This document shows, piece by piece, positions 48,226-59,263 of a stretch of 64,000 nt of DNA (position 1 is its first letter; every line of letters begins with the position of its first letter). The stretch is taken from positions 845,501 through 909,500 of the forward strand of contig JAACMV010000010.1 in the NCBI GenBank assembly GCA_010909725.1. The letters run 5' to 3'. Origin of the DNA: Picochlorum sp. 'celeri'. Taxonomy: Eukaryota; Chlorophyta; Trebouxiophyceae. Both the position numbers and the translations under genes were made by a program. The notes beneath the pieces were generated by a model. That model was not told where the DNA came from and ran no database searches. It saw nothing but the letters and a program-made list of their open reading frames with translations.

Positions 48226-50812
48226 GGAGGAGGAGGAGGAAAAAGAGGAGGATGTTCGTGAGGATACTGGTGATGAGGACAAGGCTACATCTGAGGAGAA
48301 GGTACCTGCTGAGGACTCTGAGAGCGCTCCGACTACACCTGATGAGGAAGCAAATGATGGTCAAATACCAGGGATCGTACCTTTGGATGCTGATCTGTCA
48401 ATAGCTCCTCTGCAGAAAGATCCACTGTCGCCACCTCCGCCAACTGGAATATCTCAGGACGCCCCAGCGGATACAGACTACACCGTGATGGCAGTCTCGC
48501 CTGAAAGTGACGAGTATGCATACGTACAGCCTTTATTTGGCTCCAAAGCCCCTGCCCCTGCTCCATATACGGAGAATGCAGTAGAAGAAGCCTATGAAGA
48601 TTTGTACTACACATATGAAGATGCAGCCTATTTCTTGGATCAAAATGGTGACAGCGTTGAGCAGATTATTGATTCTGGAGACGATGAAATTGGTGAGGGA
48701 GATGACCCTCAGAAAGGCAACCCTGATAAGGGTAATCCTGAGAAAGGGAATCCTAATAAGGGTAATGGCAATGCTGGGCAAGGCGAACCCCCAAATGAAG
48801 CAGATGATGGTGACACCAATGTCGAGTCGAATGAGGAAGCAGACGAGAAGCCTTCTATTAAGGAAGAAGAAACTGATGTAGACAGCGATGTAGATAACGA
48901 ATCATTGCCTGAAGACGGTGCTGATAATAATGATGATACAAACAAGGAAGAGAAGGATCTATCTGACGATACAACTGACGAGGTAGATGATGATGCTGGC
49001 GGTGAAGAGGAGGATTATGTATTTGTCGACCCCTTGATCGGTGGGCATGATGATTCACAAGAGGCTGAAGCGCCTGAACCAACTGCTGATCAAGAAGAAT
49101 CTGGAGCCCCTGAACCAGCTGCTGATCAAGAAGAACCTGAAGCGCCTGAACCAGCTGCTAATAAAGACGAAGCCGAAGCACCTGAGCATGACACCAACGA
49201 AGATTTTGCCTATGAGGATACATCATATACATATGAAGACCCGAACTATCAAATCGATGACGAAGAGCACAAAACAGATGATATGGAATCAACACATAAT
49301 GAAACGGATGAAGAAACTGCGCCAGAACCCATCGATGAGCTAGATGAGGGTCAGAGACGTCGCAAATTGCTTCTTGCAGACCCCCTTGCATCCCTTGCAA
49401 GTTCAGGTTTCAGTTATGTTGTCGCCACAGCCACTCCAGAAGATGTATCCAAAAATGGTACTGTAGGGACTTCGACAGAAGAAGCTGTGGGTGCGTCAGT
49501 CATGTCGAGAATCAGAGCCATCCAAGTCTCAGCTGATGGTGGTCCAACCGACGCACAACGGCTTGATGTGCTCTGGAACGTGTTATTCTGGTCTGCGATG
49601 CTTCTCTCTGCAGTATTTTTGGTGCATGCAATCATCCTGATCATCATGAAGATTTTGAAATGCGAAACCATTCCAAAGATGCTCCATTTGCCGCGGCTGG
49701 AACTGCTGACTTTTACAATTATGTTGCCAATGATTGCAGCAGCCGGAGCAGCAGCACTACAGGCAGAATCGGCCGGTGCTATTGCAGCGGGAGTTATATT
49801 CGGAGTCTTGATTCCTTTTGGATATCTATTCGGTGCTGGAATATTTTTGGCCCTTGCTGTCATCAGGCCAACAATATCCAAACGAAGAGCAGTGTATGTC
49901 GTCCAACAGAGTGATAATCTCAACATCTCTGCTCCTAGTCCAGCTCAGATTGAAACACTGCGACACTCCACCGACCCCGAGGTTTTGGTAGAGTCTAGCA
50001 ACGGAAGTCAATCCAGTGTAGGACTAGAGACATCCATGCTGACCACCCAGATGAGGAATGACATGGTTGAGGAGGAAGAGCCAGTGTCTGAACAGCCACA
50101 GGCCTCTCGTGGTACCGAGAAGAAGCGATTCTCTGCCTTCCTGTACAGATGGATTGTGTCCCCCATCTTTGGTTTCCGATCTCCATATAGAGTGAATCAT
50201 GGAGATCAGAGCCCTGCATGGTTAGGAAGAGGCAAACTTGATGGAGAATTCGTCAAGAGATTTGGCTGCTTCTTTGAAGACGCCCATGGTCCACAAGTAT
50301 ACCGGGTTCGCTCTCGATACGAAACGGTACAGCACGAGGAATCCGACACCGCGAATGGTGGTATCCTTGTTTCTGTGGGTGTCGAAGGAACAATGGAAAT
50401 ATTGCAAACGTTTGGGATCATCTTTGCAGCACTGAAAATGGTCTTGTTTGCAGTCATCATTAATGGACCTGGAGGTGTGGACAACGTGGCCCAAGTTGTG
50501 GTACTTACACTCGTTGCACTTTTGCATATTCTGTACCTGCGAATATGTGTACCTTATCGGCTGCGAGTAGAGCTCGCTGCAGAGATTGTTGCAGCATTGT
50601 GTGACATGGGTGTCTTCATCTGTGGCATCATTCTTGTAGCAAAGAAGGATTGGACAGAAACCGAGAGAAACAGCATGGGCATCGCCATGCTTGTCCTCCA
50701 AGCAGTCGGATTCCTTATTTTCATCACAGTACGAGTCTCTTTAGCAATCCGGACGAGTGCCATGACAATAGCCCCATCAGTACAATCATGGTACAGAAAC
50801 AGAAAGAAATAA
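47036..50812 (+). CDS. Large acidic polytopic membrane protein, TRP/Flc-like topology (2 exons)
   Basis: Exons 47036-47419 and 47492-50812 (1234 aa), 72-bp intron GTATGC...ATGCAG. Signal peptide MITVTMLVMVHHIHA. A short luminal domain with hydrophobic FVQTFYMSGNLPITNMP precedes ~450 residues of very acidic sequence with a Glu13-type run, a KGNPx5-aa repeat (48712-48776) and a 12-aa APEPAADQEEPE repeat. After RRRKLLL come about seven membrane segments (LFWSAMLLSAVFLVHAIILI; LLTFTIMLPMIAAAGAAAL; AIAAGVIFGVLIPFGYLFG; TFGIIFAALKMVLFAVI; VVVLTLVALLHILYL; AEIVAALCDMGVFICGI; AMLVLQAVGFLIFIT). The layout, extracellular domain plus C-terminal TM bundle, resembles fungal Flc/TRP-like proteins. Homology is unproven. 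Confidence 0.85.
48200..48240 (+). repeat. (GAG)n trinucleotide tract encoding poly-Glu
   Basis: Uninterrupted GAG repeat inside the acidic region of the polytopic membrane protein, likely length-variable between strains. Confidence 0.9.
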
Positions 50813-50848
50813 CATGTTTACAATTTATTACAGTAATTTAAGTCTCCA

Positions 50849-51338
50849 TTAGCCTGTTGGTCGTAATTTACTATTTCCCGATCCCCGTCGATGAGAATCT
50901 TTAAAGTCATCAAACGCCCGCACTTTCGCCAGCCTCTCCTCGTCATCATCATCATCACTCTCGTGCGCACTCTTCTCTGCAAACCTATTCAAATTCTTCT
51001 TCTTCTTCTGCTCCTCCTCCTCCCTCATCCGTCGTACCTCAAGCTCACCAAACTCCTCCACAGTCATTGTTGGCAGTATGTGAGACGGCTTGAATACATT
51101 CTGCCGCACTCGCTCACGTGCAACATCGACAGATGACAGCCCTAGTGATGCCTGGCGCAGTGCAACCATCAGTTCATTCGCCTTCTCCAACCCTTCCCCA
51201 ACAGACCTCATCCGCTCCTCCTTTGGCATTTTCTCTACAGCTTCTAACATCTCAATTTCCTTCTCGACCATCTGTCGCCCACTCACAGCCTTGGCAGCAT
51301 ACATGTTGATCCGCATCAATCCCTCAGCCCGTGCACCA

Positions 51339-51372
<34 letters not shown>

Positions 51373-51904
51373 TCCATCCCGCACCATTTTTTCCTTTTCC
51401 AACCCTTTCTATATTCTCTTTCAATTCTTTATCCTTCTTATACAGCGCAATCTTCTCCTCCCGCGACATGACCCACCCAGACCCCCCTGCCTCACCTGCC
51501 TCTACAATCCTTCTCAACCCTGGCTCCAACGCATCATACTCCAAACACCGCTGCAAAAACGCATCATAGTACACCCGAGCCTTCTTCTTCCACTTGAGAG
51601 AATCCTCACACGCATCCATCCCATGATACCCAACCGCAAGGTAATACGGCACATTAAAATACCTCATGGACAAGACTGTCAAGTCATCCTTGTCCTCATT
51701 CTTCGAAAACACCCCCATTGTATCAATCCTCCTCTCTAGCACCAATAACTCATCCATACAAGATTCATCAACCGACATGACAGACCCGTGAGGGTCTTGT
51801 CGCATGGATTCTTCAACATGCCGAAGCATGTCCCTCATGGACTCCACATCCTCAGAGGGCTTCTCCCAGCCACCTGGATCCCTATCTGAAGACTCCAAAG
51901 TCAT
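50849..51904 (-). CDS. TAP46: TAP46/alpha4 (IGBP1) regulator of PP2A-type phosphatases
   Basis: 351 aa. The N-terminal helical repeat region (YFNVPYYLAVGYHGM, RVYYDAFLQRCLEYDAL, SREEKIALYKKDKELKEN) binds the phosphatase catalytic subunit. The C-terminal family signature follows: ILPTMTVEEFGELEVRRMREEE and DDFKDSHRRGSGN, corresponding to TAP42-family THPTMTLEEFGD and DDWKDxxPRGxGN. An 11-Asp run is encoded by a GAT/GAC tract at 51337-51372. Known partners of TAP46 are PP2A, PP4 and PP6 under TOR. Convergent with the membrane protein gene, stops 36 bp apart. Confidence 0.92.
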
Positions 51905-52199
51905 TTTTATTGCATTTCAGATGCACAGATATGCGTAATATTGCTGTACAAAATGCAAATTCCAGAATCTATTTCTCAAATAAGAAAGATATTTCCTGGC
52001 AAGATGACTCAAGCCCTCTCCAGCGAAATATCCATCGATTACAAAATTGACTATTTCATTACTCGTTAAGAAAAAAAGGTACCTACAGAGACGATAACAG
52101 GAGTCTTTGGAGTACCAGGGAGAATTGGTTTCATTCCCTCTTGTATGTACACATGTTGAAAAAATTTGAAGCATTTCTTCAATAGAGACGGATGAGACG

Positions 52200-53111
52200 A
52201 TGACAGATACTGAATCAATTGAAAACTTGTTGGAACATGCGTATCCATCGCCTGCGCATTGGTCTTCGACGGATGTGGCGGATGTCCTTGTCCTCTCCTT
52301 GCACTGTACGTTGGTTTCTTTCTTTCTCCCTCTTCTTCTCCGTTTGTGTGTGTCCGTATCATAGTATAGTACTATACCATGGCTCTGTATGAGCACTAGT
52401 ACTACTACTGCTACTACATGAATGGTTTTTTGGTGAATCGAATTCACATGTGGAAGTCTCATCGTGTATACAGGTATGATGGTGGAGCAAGGGTTTGTGG
52501 CACAAGGCAATGGAGGGCAGGCTGCAAAGCAAGATGAGACAGAGCGGCGCAGACTCTTGGATATGAATCAAAAACCGATATATACTCCTCCAAAGCGATG
52601 GAATGCTCTGGAGGACGAGTGGATTGTTTTATATGTGCGGGAAGGATGCCCGCATTGGTTCCGATTGCACTGTGCCTTGCAACGCTCCACAGGAAGGCTC
52701 TTTGTCCATGCCTGTGAGACGGACGAGCAAGGTGCACCAAAGCCATCGAATATCCAAGTGTTAGGGTTACAATTGTCCAATTATACATGCGAAGGAGATA
52801 GGGCGAGTGTGTCTGGAGACTCGTGGAAGGGGTATATTCACAATGAGAGGACATTGAGGGAAATGTTCCGAGAATTTGTCATGGATCCATTGTGGAAGAA
52901 TGCAGAAGTACGTGTGACCAATGCCGCGGAGAACATGGTTCATCACAATGATGGAGATGCATCCAGAGATACCAGTACCAGTTTGTACGACCGGTTGCCC
53001 TCTGTGAATCCAGCTCTGGGTGGACTCATTCTGGGCTGCGTGCTAGTTGGCATTGGGTCGTACATGTTTGCATCTCGAGCATCGCAGCGTCTACAACATC
53101 GGAGCACGTGA
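52200..53111 (+). CDS. PI31/PTRE1-like proteasome regulator with C-terminal membrane anchor (2 exons)
   Basis: Exons 52200-52305 and 52474-53111 (247 aa), 168-bp intron GTACGT...ATACAG, frame-consistent. The N-terminal ~150 residues match the FP domain of PI31/Fbxo7: STDVADVLVLSLHCMMVEQGFVA, RWNALEDEWIVLYVREG, RLFVHACETDEQ, VLGLQLSNYTCEG, GYIHNERTLREMFREFVMDPLW. PI31 binds 20S proteasomes and in plants (PTRE1) modulates proteasome activity. Unlike animal PI31 there is no Pro-rich HbYX tail; instead the C-terminus is one hydrophobic span (ALGGLILGCVLVGIGSYMFASR), a tail-anchor candidate. FP assignment is by pattern. Confidence 0.7.
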
Positions 53112-53510
53112 TCTTTCTTGTTCCTTTTCTCCTGTTGTTTTTAAGAAGAGGAAGTTCCAATACCAATCCTCCCCTCATGCCACGAGAGATACATGCTCAA
53201 TCTTTCGTAGCTGTTCCTTCATCTCTGGCTCGCGACTATGCAACAGAATCATGCAGAGATGCATCGAGAGAGTAACCCACACTAATTCATTGCATCGAGA
53301 GGGTATGCATGATTTCACATGGATGTTGCCTCTACAAGTAACTTTACGGTAGCAGAATCATCAGTAGTATAACTAACAAAATACAATGTAAAATCAATTG
53401 TATTCATATGTAAAAACAGTATCCAGAGGGAGTATTTGTGCCAATCGAATTCGAACTTTGAATTCCATGAATCACCAGTAGCGCAAGAGATTTCATTATT
53501 ACATGGATAC
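53112..53510. other. Intergenic upstream of the carnosine methyltransferase gene
   Basis: 399 bp. The downstream coding frame stays open back to a TTG at 53436 but contains no ATG before 53511. No RNA gene or repeat was recognised. Confidence 0.4.
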
Positions 53511-54917
53511 ATGGCATCAAAAGACGAAGAAAAGAAGCATTCAGTGACTTTTGTAAAAGAAAATACAATAATACCTAGCAATGAGGACGACAGCCACGAA
53601 CGACAGCACCAGGACGCAGGACTAGAAGAAGAAGAAGAAGAAGACCACCACCACGGCAGTGACAACAAGGATGCGCAACAACAAGCCTCAGACAGTCGAC
53701 ATGAAACACCTATACAGAGAGGAGAAGAAGAAGAAGAAGATGCTAATGATGATGAAGAAGAAGAGCGTATGGCGTTGGGGCGTATTACGCATGCGATGAT
53801 GCAGTATGCATTCATTGCATCCTTTGAAACCAATCGGTGGAAGAGAAACCTTGGCAAGTTGTCAGAGCGGCATGCATCCCTTCTTTCTCGCGGTACTATA
53901 TACGGGAGTGAAGGAGAGCAATCGCTCATTACAGAAGCTATTCATCAGAATGATATGTTCCTGAGGTATATAGTGCATTGGTTGGTGGAGGAGGGGGGTC
54001 CTCCGCCCCTGCATGCTGCATATGATGCTGCAGATGCATGGAGAGCAACGCACGGTGAGGGCGTGATGCCTGCTGATTTTGAAAAAGTATTGTATGTGTT
54101 GAAGAATGTGGCGCGTGATTGGTCAAAGGAGTTTCAGGCTGAGAGAGATGAATCGTATGGGGTACTGTGTGATGTTCTACAGTCCCTCTTCAAAGACAGA
54201 TTGGGCAATGAACCCTCTCCAAGGGTTCTCGTCCCTGGGTGTGGTCTGGGTAGGTTGTGTGTCGACCTTGTCGCGAGAGGGTTTGATGTTGTTGGCAATG
54301 AACATAGCTATTTCATGCTGATGACATCAGCGTATATATTAAATGGTCTTGCCAGACAAGGGCAATGGACAATACACCCATGGGTATTGCAGTCAAGCAA
54401 CGTACTCTCATTAGAAGATCAATTACAGCCCATATCCATTCCAGACGCCCTCCCCCTCCATCTCGTGTCAGAATCTTTGGGAAGCTTGGGCATGGTGGCT
54501 GGTGACTTTGTCCAAGTATTCAAGTCTGAAGAATTTCACCTCGAATATGATGCTGTTGTCACATGCTTCTTTCTCGATACAGCACAGAATGTGATTGAAT
54601 ACATGGAAATTATATGGGATGTGTTGCGTCCAGGTGGCGTATGGGTTCACTTGGGTCCACTCCAATGGCACTGGGCTGATTCACATACATACTTGGACAA
54701 GGAAGATGTGTCCATTGAGGTTCCATTAGACATGGTGATGGAGATTGCCAGGCATATTGGATTTGAGTTTGAACACATCAAGGGCACTGTTGATGATACA
54801 AAGGCGTGTTCATTCCTGTCGTGTTCGTACATGTCCAATCCCACGTCCATGCGCCCTCAGACGTATACCTGCGCCATGTGGGTGGCACGAAAGCCTCATC
54901 AGGCTGCCGTCGAATAA
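53511..54917 (+). CDS. CARNMT1: Carnosine N-methyltransferase-like (N2227 family)
   Basis: 468 aa from the ATG at 53511. About 90 residues of acidic, Gln/His-rich disordered sequence precede the N2227 domain: ITHAMMQYAFIASFETNRWKRN typed as AL..Y.....N..R, YVLKNVARDWSKEFQAERDESY, SAM motif VLVPGCGLGRLCVDLVARGF, GNEHSYFMLMTSAYILN, AVVTCFFLDTAQNVIEYMEIIW, GGVWVHLGPLQWHW. CARNMT1 methylates carnosine or His residues in proteins using SAM; the algal substrate is unknown. Followed 62 bp later by PRP31 on the same strand. Confidence 0.92.
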   Translation: MASKDEEKKHSVTFVKENTIIPSNEDDSHERQHQDAGLEEEEEEDHHHGSDNKDAQQQASDSRHETPIQRGEEEEEDANDDEEEERMALGRITHAMMQYAFIASFETNRWKRNLGKLSERHASLLSRGTIYGSEGEQSLITEAIHQNDMFLRYIVHWLVEEGGPPPLHAAYDAADAWRATHGEGVMPADFEKVLYVLKNVARDWSKEFQAERDESYGVLCDVLQSLFKDRLGNEPSPRVLVPGCGLGRLCVDLVARGFDVVGNEHSYFMLMTSAYILNGLARQGQWTIHPWVLQSSNVLSLEDQLQPISIPDALPLHLVSESLGSLGMVAGDFVQVFKSEEFHLEYDAVVTCFFLDTAQNVIEYMEIIWDVLRPGGVWVHLGPLQWHWADSHTYLDKEDVSIEVPLDMVMEIARHIGFEFEHIKGTVDDTKACSFLSCSYMSNPTSMRPQTYTCAMWVARKPHQAAVE

Positions 54918-54979
54918 CTTGATTCAATTGATAATTAGTAAGAAAGAAATAGTAGTAGTAATTACACGAGAATAAAAGC

Positions 54980-56581
54980 ATGACGACGCTGGCAGAGTCG
55001 TTTTTAGCTGATTTGGAAGATCTTTCTGACGAAGACATTCCTGTGAAGCGAGAAGAGGGTTCTACTGAGGTACGGAACATCCATGTGTATTAATTTACAT
55101 TCTCACGGAACATATGCTCATACTGGCCTGGTATGTGATGCAGAGAGAGGAAGGAGGAGTTGAAAAAGAACACGGTGCTTCATGTTCCAGACTGTTGCAT
55201 ACTGAGCACTATGAGCGTATTATGTCTCAAGTTAGGGATGGATTGAATGCTTCTGAGGATGAGAAGAAGACGAGCACATCCGCATACGAGTACGTGAACA
55301 CATTTTTGTTTCTTCATACCTGCATTCATGTTTTGCTCTTCTTCTCACACTGATTTCACACATTGCTGCAGATTTCTGGTAGAGTGTAACAAGCTGGTGG
55401 TAGAGATTGATAATGACATTGTCAATGTGTATAATTACATCCGAGATAGGTATCGTTCCAAATTCCCAGAGCTGGAGTCTCTGGTACAGGCTCCTTTGGA
55501 TTATGCGGCTGTTGTCAAAGCGATTGGGAATGAAATGGAGGTGACAAATGTGAATTTGGACACTATTTTACCTCCTTCAACAGTCATGGTGGTGACAGTG
55601 ACGGCGACGACGACGAATGGGCAGCCTCTGTCGGATGAAGCCTTGCAAGATGTTATGGGCGCCTGTGACATTGCCAAGCAGCTTGATGAGGATAAGACGT
55701 GTATTCTAAAGTTGGTGCAGATGAGTATGGAGAATATTGCGCCGAATTTATCCACGTGCGTCGGTTCTGAGATTGCAGCAAAGCTCATGGGAGTTGCAGG
55801 AGGACTGCAATCTTTGGCAACCATTCCAGCATGCAATATTCAAGTGTTGGGAGCAAAACGGAAGCATGCTGCTGGGTTTAGTTCTAAAACGGCCATGCCA
55901 CACCAAGGATTCGTGTATGAATCTGAATTAGTTCAGAATACGCCTCCAGGGCTGCGTAATAAAGCTGCCAAGTTGGTTGGGTCAAAGTGCTCCTTGTTGG
56001 CCAGAGTGGATGCGCATGGTTCGAATAAAGATGGGTCAATTGGTAGGTCTACGAGAGAGGAGATTGTTCGAAAGATTGAGAAATGGCAGGAACCTCCTCC
56101 AGCGAGAAAGGGAGACGTCCTGCCTGTTCCTGATGCACAGGAGATGAAGAAGACTCGGCGAGGTGGGCGGCGTGTGCGGAAGATGAAGGAAAAATACGGC
56201 ATGACGGAGCTGAAAAAACAAGCAAATAGAATGCTTTTCAATCAAGCTGAAGATGAATTTATTGACGGTGAAGAAAGCATTGGACTTGGCGCTATTGGAA
56301 AGGATGGAAGTGGTCGATTGCGAGCTATTGCTGCCCAGCAGAAGCAGAAGCTCAGTGCCAAGGCAGCCAAGAAACACGGGCTGAGAAACTACGGCGCAGC
56401 CTCTGGCATAGCAACTTCTGGTCTATCATCCTCGTTGGCATTCACACCCATTCAAGGAATCGAGCTTGTGAATCCCAACAATGCACTCGGTCACCAGCGA
56501 GTCAAGGATGCAGAGCGTGGGGGCACAGAGTCGTATTTTTCTGAGAAATCCGGTTTCAAAAGCAGCATTGTTAAAAAATAA
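54980..56581 (+). CDS. PRP31: PRP31, U4/U6 snRNP splicing factor (3 exons)
   Basis: Exons 54980-55069, 55144-55289, 55372-56581 (481 aa). Introns are 74 bp (GTACGG...GATGCAG) and 82 bp (GTACGT...CTGCAG). Splicing gives the short Prp31 N-terminus MTTLAESFLADLEDL, then HYERIMSQV, and AYEFLVECNKLVVEIDNDIVN. NOSIC/Nop region: FPELESLVQAPLDYAAVVKAI, ACNIQVLGAKRKHAAGFSS, GFVYESELVQNTPPGLRNKA, LARVDAHG, IVRKIEKWQEPPPARKG. The C-terminal Prp31 domain is LRNYGAASGIATSG. It binds the U4 5' stem-loop with 15.5K and tethers U5. Confidence 0.96.
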
Positions 56582-57027
56582 TGCACATCTTTAATATATT
56601 ACAAGTACTCTCTTGCATTCGGAACGAACGGCACTAATCTGCTGAGGCATCAAGGATAGAAGAGGCAGAGCATTGATAATGGATCCAAGGAAGAGGAGGA
56701 AATCACAGCACCCGCTGTGTCTATCAACATTATCTAACCTATTAGCAATGTAACACATGCCATGCTGCATGGAGATGTCACGGACTGTATACATGCTGAG
56801 ACATGAGCGCCCATGCTGTATGCGTGCATAGATGACTGTCGATGCCTCCAAGAAAGAGCCCTCTTACCTAGGGATGCATCCGAGAGGGGTGCCAGGGTCA
56901 CATATGATTGGATTGAATCTACTTGTGGGTGCGTGTGAGGTGTACTGAATTCTTCGTATTAGTATTGACTCGCAGGTTTACAAAGATTTGTCAACCTGGT
57001 GACAGCCGCGTTCGCGATTTGCCCATC
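56582..57027. other. Intergenic upstream of the FAS1-BspA gene
   Basis: 446 bp. A minus-strand 86-codon frame (56591-56851) has no recognisable content. The plus frame of the next gene stays open upstream of its ATG but only to a TTG at 56923. Confidence 0.4.
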
Positions 57028-58992
57028 ATGAAAGGTGTCGTACCTGTTGTTGCGTTTTTGTCGGTGCAACTATTAAGCGCTGGATTTGGTGCGTATGTGT
57101 CGTGTGTCGATAATGTGCGTTACTATTGTCACTATGATGGATATTTTACTCGGTATGCAGTGTCCGGCAAGGTTTGTCCTGGACCAGACCAAAATATTGC
57201 TGACGTGGTTCTTGGGTTCTCCAGGTTCGCAGAATTAACTGAGACTGCGGGTCTTACCAAGACACTGAGCGATCTCGGCCCACTCAATGTCTTCGTGCCG
57301 ACTAATAGCGCTTTCGAAGCGCTGGCTGCACGGCTTGATGTCGACGTCGACCATGTGCTGAGCGATGTTTCACTATCCCAGCAGATTGTGAACAATCACA
57401 TACAAGCGATTGGAGCGAGCTGCAACGGCCCATTGAATGGTACTGTGTCTACTTTATTACCGGGATCTTCAATAACAGTGGATGGTAACACTGTGACGGA
57501 CGGCAGTGGCGCCAGAGCAACTGTGGTCTTCAATGTATCAGCATCCAATGGACACGTGTATGTGATTGATAGGGTTTTGCTCCCTTCCTCGCCGGCGAGG
57601 CTTGATGTGCAAGAGTCTGGAGGGTCTTCATCTCCTCCTGGAGGGGCATCTGAAGCGAATGAGGGACTATTCTACGTGGGTGTAAATGGGAAGACTGTGT
57701 TGTGCCCTGATGCAGAGGTTGGAGCACAGGGCGAGGTGAATGGGGTGACTTACGTCAAGAGGGACGAAAGAGGGCTGAGGGACCTCGTACAAAAGGGATT
57801 CAATAATGCCACAGCATGGGAGCAGCTGGAGAAGACGTGTACAAGTGGTATTACAGATATGAGCTACTTGTTCCAAGGGGCTGAGACATTCGATCACCCC
57901 ATTGGGTCCTGGGATACAAGCAGCGTTGAGAACATGACACACATGCTCTGCAATGCCACTTCTTTTAACCAGCCAATCGGTGATTGGGACACGAACAGTG
58001 TCATAGATATGTCTGCCATGTTCTCTAATGCCTCATCCTTCAACCAGCCCATTGGTAGCTGGGATACGAGCAGTGTTACAGACATGGCATATATGTTTGA
58101 GCTTGCCACTGCATTCAACCAGCCCATCAGTGCCTGGGACACCAGCAGTGTCACGGACATGTATGTCATGTTCGCTTTTGCCTCATCCTTCAATCAGCCC
58201 ATTGGTGCCTGGGACACAAGCAGTGTGACAGATATGGCATTTATGTTCTACAATGCCTCCTCATTCAATCAGCCAATTGGTGACTGGGACACGAGCAGTG
58301 TTACAGATATGGAGTCCATGTTCAATCAAGCCTCCTCATTCAACCAGACCATTGGGTCCTGGGATACAAGCAGTGTTATAGGTATGGGATTTATGTTTGA
58401 GCTTGCCACTGCATTCAACCAGCCAATTGGTGATTGGGACACCAGCAGTGTCACAGATATGTATGCCATGTTCGCTTTTGCCTCATCCTTCAACCAGCCC
58501 ATTGGTGCCTGGGACACAAGCAGCGTGACAGATATGGGATTTATGTTTGAGCTTGCCACTGTATTCAACCAGCCAATTGGTGATTGGGACACAAGCAGTG
58601 TGACAGATATGTCTGCCATGTTCGCTGATGCCTCATCCTTCAATCAGCCCATTGGTGCCTGGGACACAAGCAGTGTTATAGAAATGGCATATATGTTTGA
58701 GTTTGCCACTGCATTCAACCAGCCAATTGGCAACTGGGACACGAGTAGTGTTACAAACATGTATGCCATGTTCTCTGTTGCCTCATCCTTCAACCAGCCC
58801 ATTGGTAGCTGGGATACGAGTAGTGTGACAGATATGGGATTTATGTTTGATCTGGCCTCCTCATTCAACCAGGATCTGTCCACCTGGTGTGTCTCCAAGG
58901 TAGAATCTGCTGATGGGTTTGCCATTGATAGTGCATTGCAAGAATCTAATTATCCACCTGCATTTGGAAGCTCAACGAATTGCACCGCCTAA
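57028..58992 (+). CDS. Secreted FAS1 domain + BspA/DUF285 repeat protein
   Basis: 654 aa from the ATG at 57028. Signal peptide [22 protein letters not shown]. Residues ~47-195 form a fasciclin (FAS1) domain: [58 protein letters not shown]. Then thirteen 25-aa DUF285 repeats of consensus [21 protein letters not shown] follow, ending with a Cys-containing cap ([15 protein letters not shown]). FAS1 domains mediate adhesion; BspA-like LRR-type repeats form a surface solenoid. Single exon, no membrane anchor seen. A cell-wall or surface adhesin is the likely role. Confidence 0.93.
   Translation: MKGVVPVVAFLSVQLLSAGFGAYVSCVDNVRYYCHYDGYFTRYAVSGKVCPGPDQNIADVVLGFSRFAELTETAGLTKTLSDLGPLNVFVPTNSAFEALAARLDVDVDHVLSDVSLSQQIVNNHIQAIGASCNGPLNGTVSTLLPGSSITVDGNTVTDGSGARATVVFNVSASNGHVYVIDRVLLPSSPARLDVQESGGSSSPPGGASEANEGLFYVGVNGKTVLCPDAEVGAQGEVNGVTYVKRDERGLRDLVQKGFNNATAWEQLEKTCTSGITDMSYLFQGAETFDHPIGSWDTSSVENMTHMLCNATSFNQPIGDWDTNSVIDMSAMFSNASSFNQPIGSWDTSSVTDMAYMFELATAFNQPISAWDTSSVTDMYVMFAFASSFNQPIGAWDTSSVTDMAFMFYNASSFNQPIGDWDTSSVTDMESMFNQASSFNQTIGSWDTSSVIGMGFMFELATAFNQPIGDWDTSSVTDMYAMFAFASSFNQPIGAWDTSSVTDMGFMFELATVFNQPIGDWDTSSVTDMSAMFADASSFNQPIGAWDTSSVIEMAYMFEFATAFNQPIGNWDTSSVTNMYAMFSVASSFNQPIGSWDTSSVTDMGFMFDLASSFNQDLSTWCVSKVESADGFAIDSALQESNYPPAFGSSTNCTA
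57886..58860 (+). repeat. Thirteen tandem 75-bp coding repeats (BspA/DUF285)
   Basis: Exactly 13 x 75 bp. Repeats 3-4, 7-8, 9-10 and 11-12 form 150-bp pairs (first member ending ELAT/EFAT, second AFAS/ADAS/SVAS), so expansion partly proceeded by two-unit blocks. Confidence 0.9.
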
Positions 58993-59133
58993 GACACTCC
59001 ACGCATGTAGAAAGATGCAATCTTGGAAGAGACAGCAACAATCGATTGTTGAGATTAATCTCTGAAGAGACTGTGGACAAGAAGGAGACATGTCTTGTAT
59101 GTAATTACGAATGTAATCTAATACACTCTTTCC

Positions 59134-59139
59134 AATAAA
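59134..59139 (+). terminator. AATAAA polyadenylation-signal-like hexamer
   Basis: AATAAA 142 bp after the FAS1-BspA stop and 125 bp before the next start codon. Confidence 0.35.
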
Positions 59140-59263
59140 CAATCATTGAATGCGCTCGGTCAATTCGGTTGCCACAACAACCCCGGCGTCTTTCTGAAAG
59201 ATGATGACATAAAAAAATCCGAAATTAAAAAACACTCGTCCACGAGATGAAATAAAAATGTGA

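Noticed and set aside
51917..52510. 197-codon minus-strand ORF
   Set aside because: Antisense to the PI31-like first exon and intron; no recognisable protein.
53315..53929. 204-codon Ser-rich minus-strand ORF
   Set aside because: Antisense of the acidic GAA-rich start of the carnosine methyltransferase gene.
56923..57027. N-terminal extension of the FAS1-BspA protein
   Set aside because: It would need a TTG start and would bury the clear signal peptide at the ATG at 57028.
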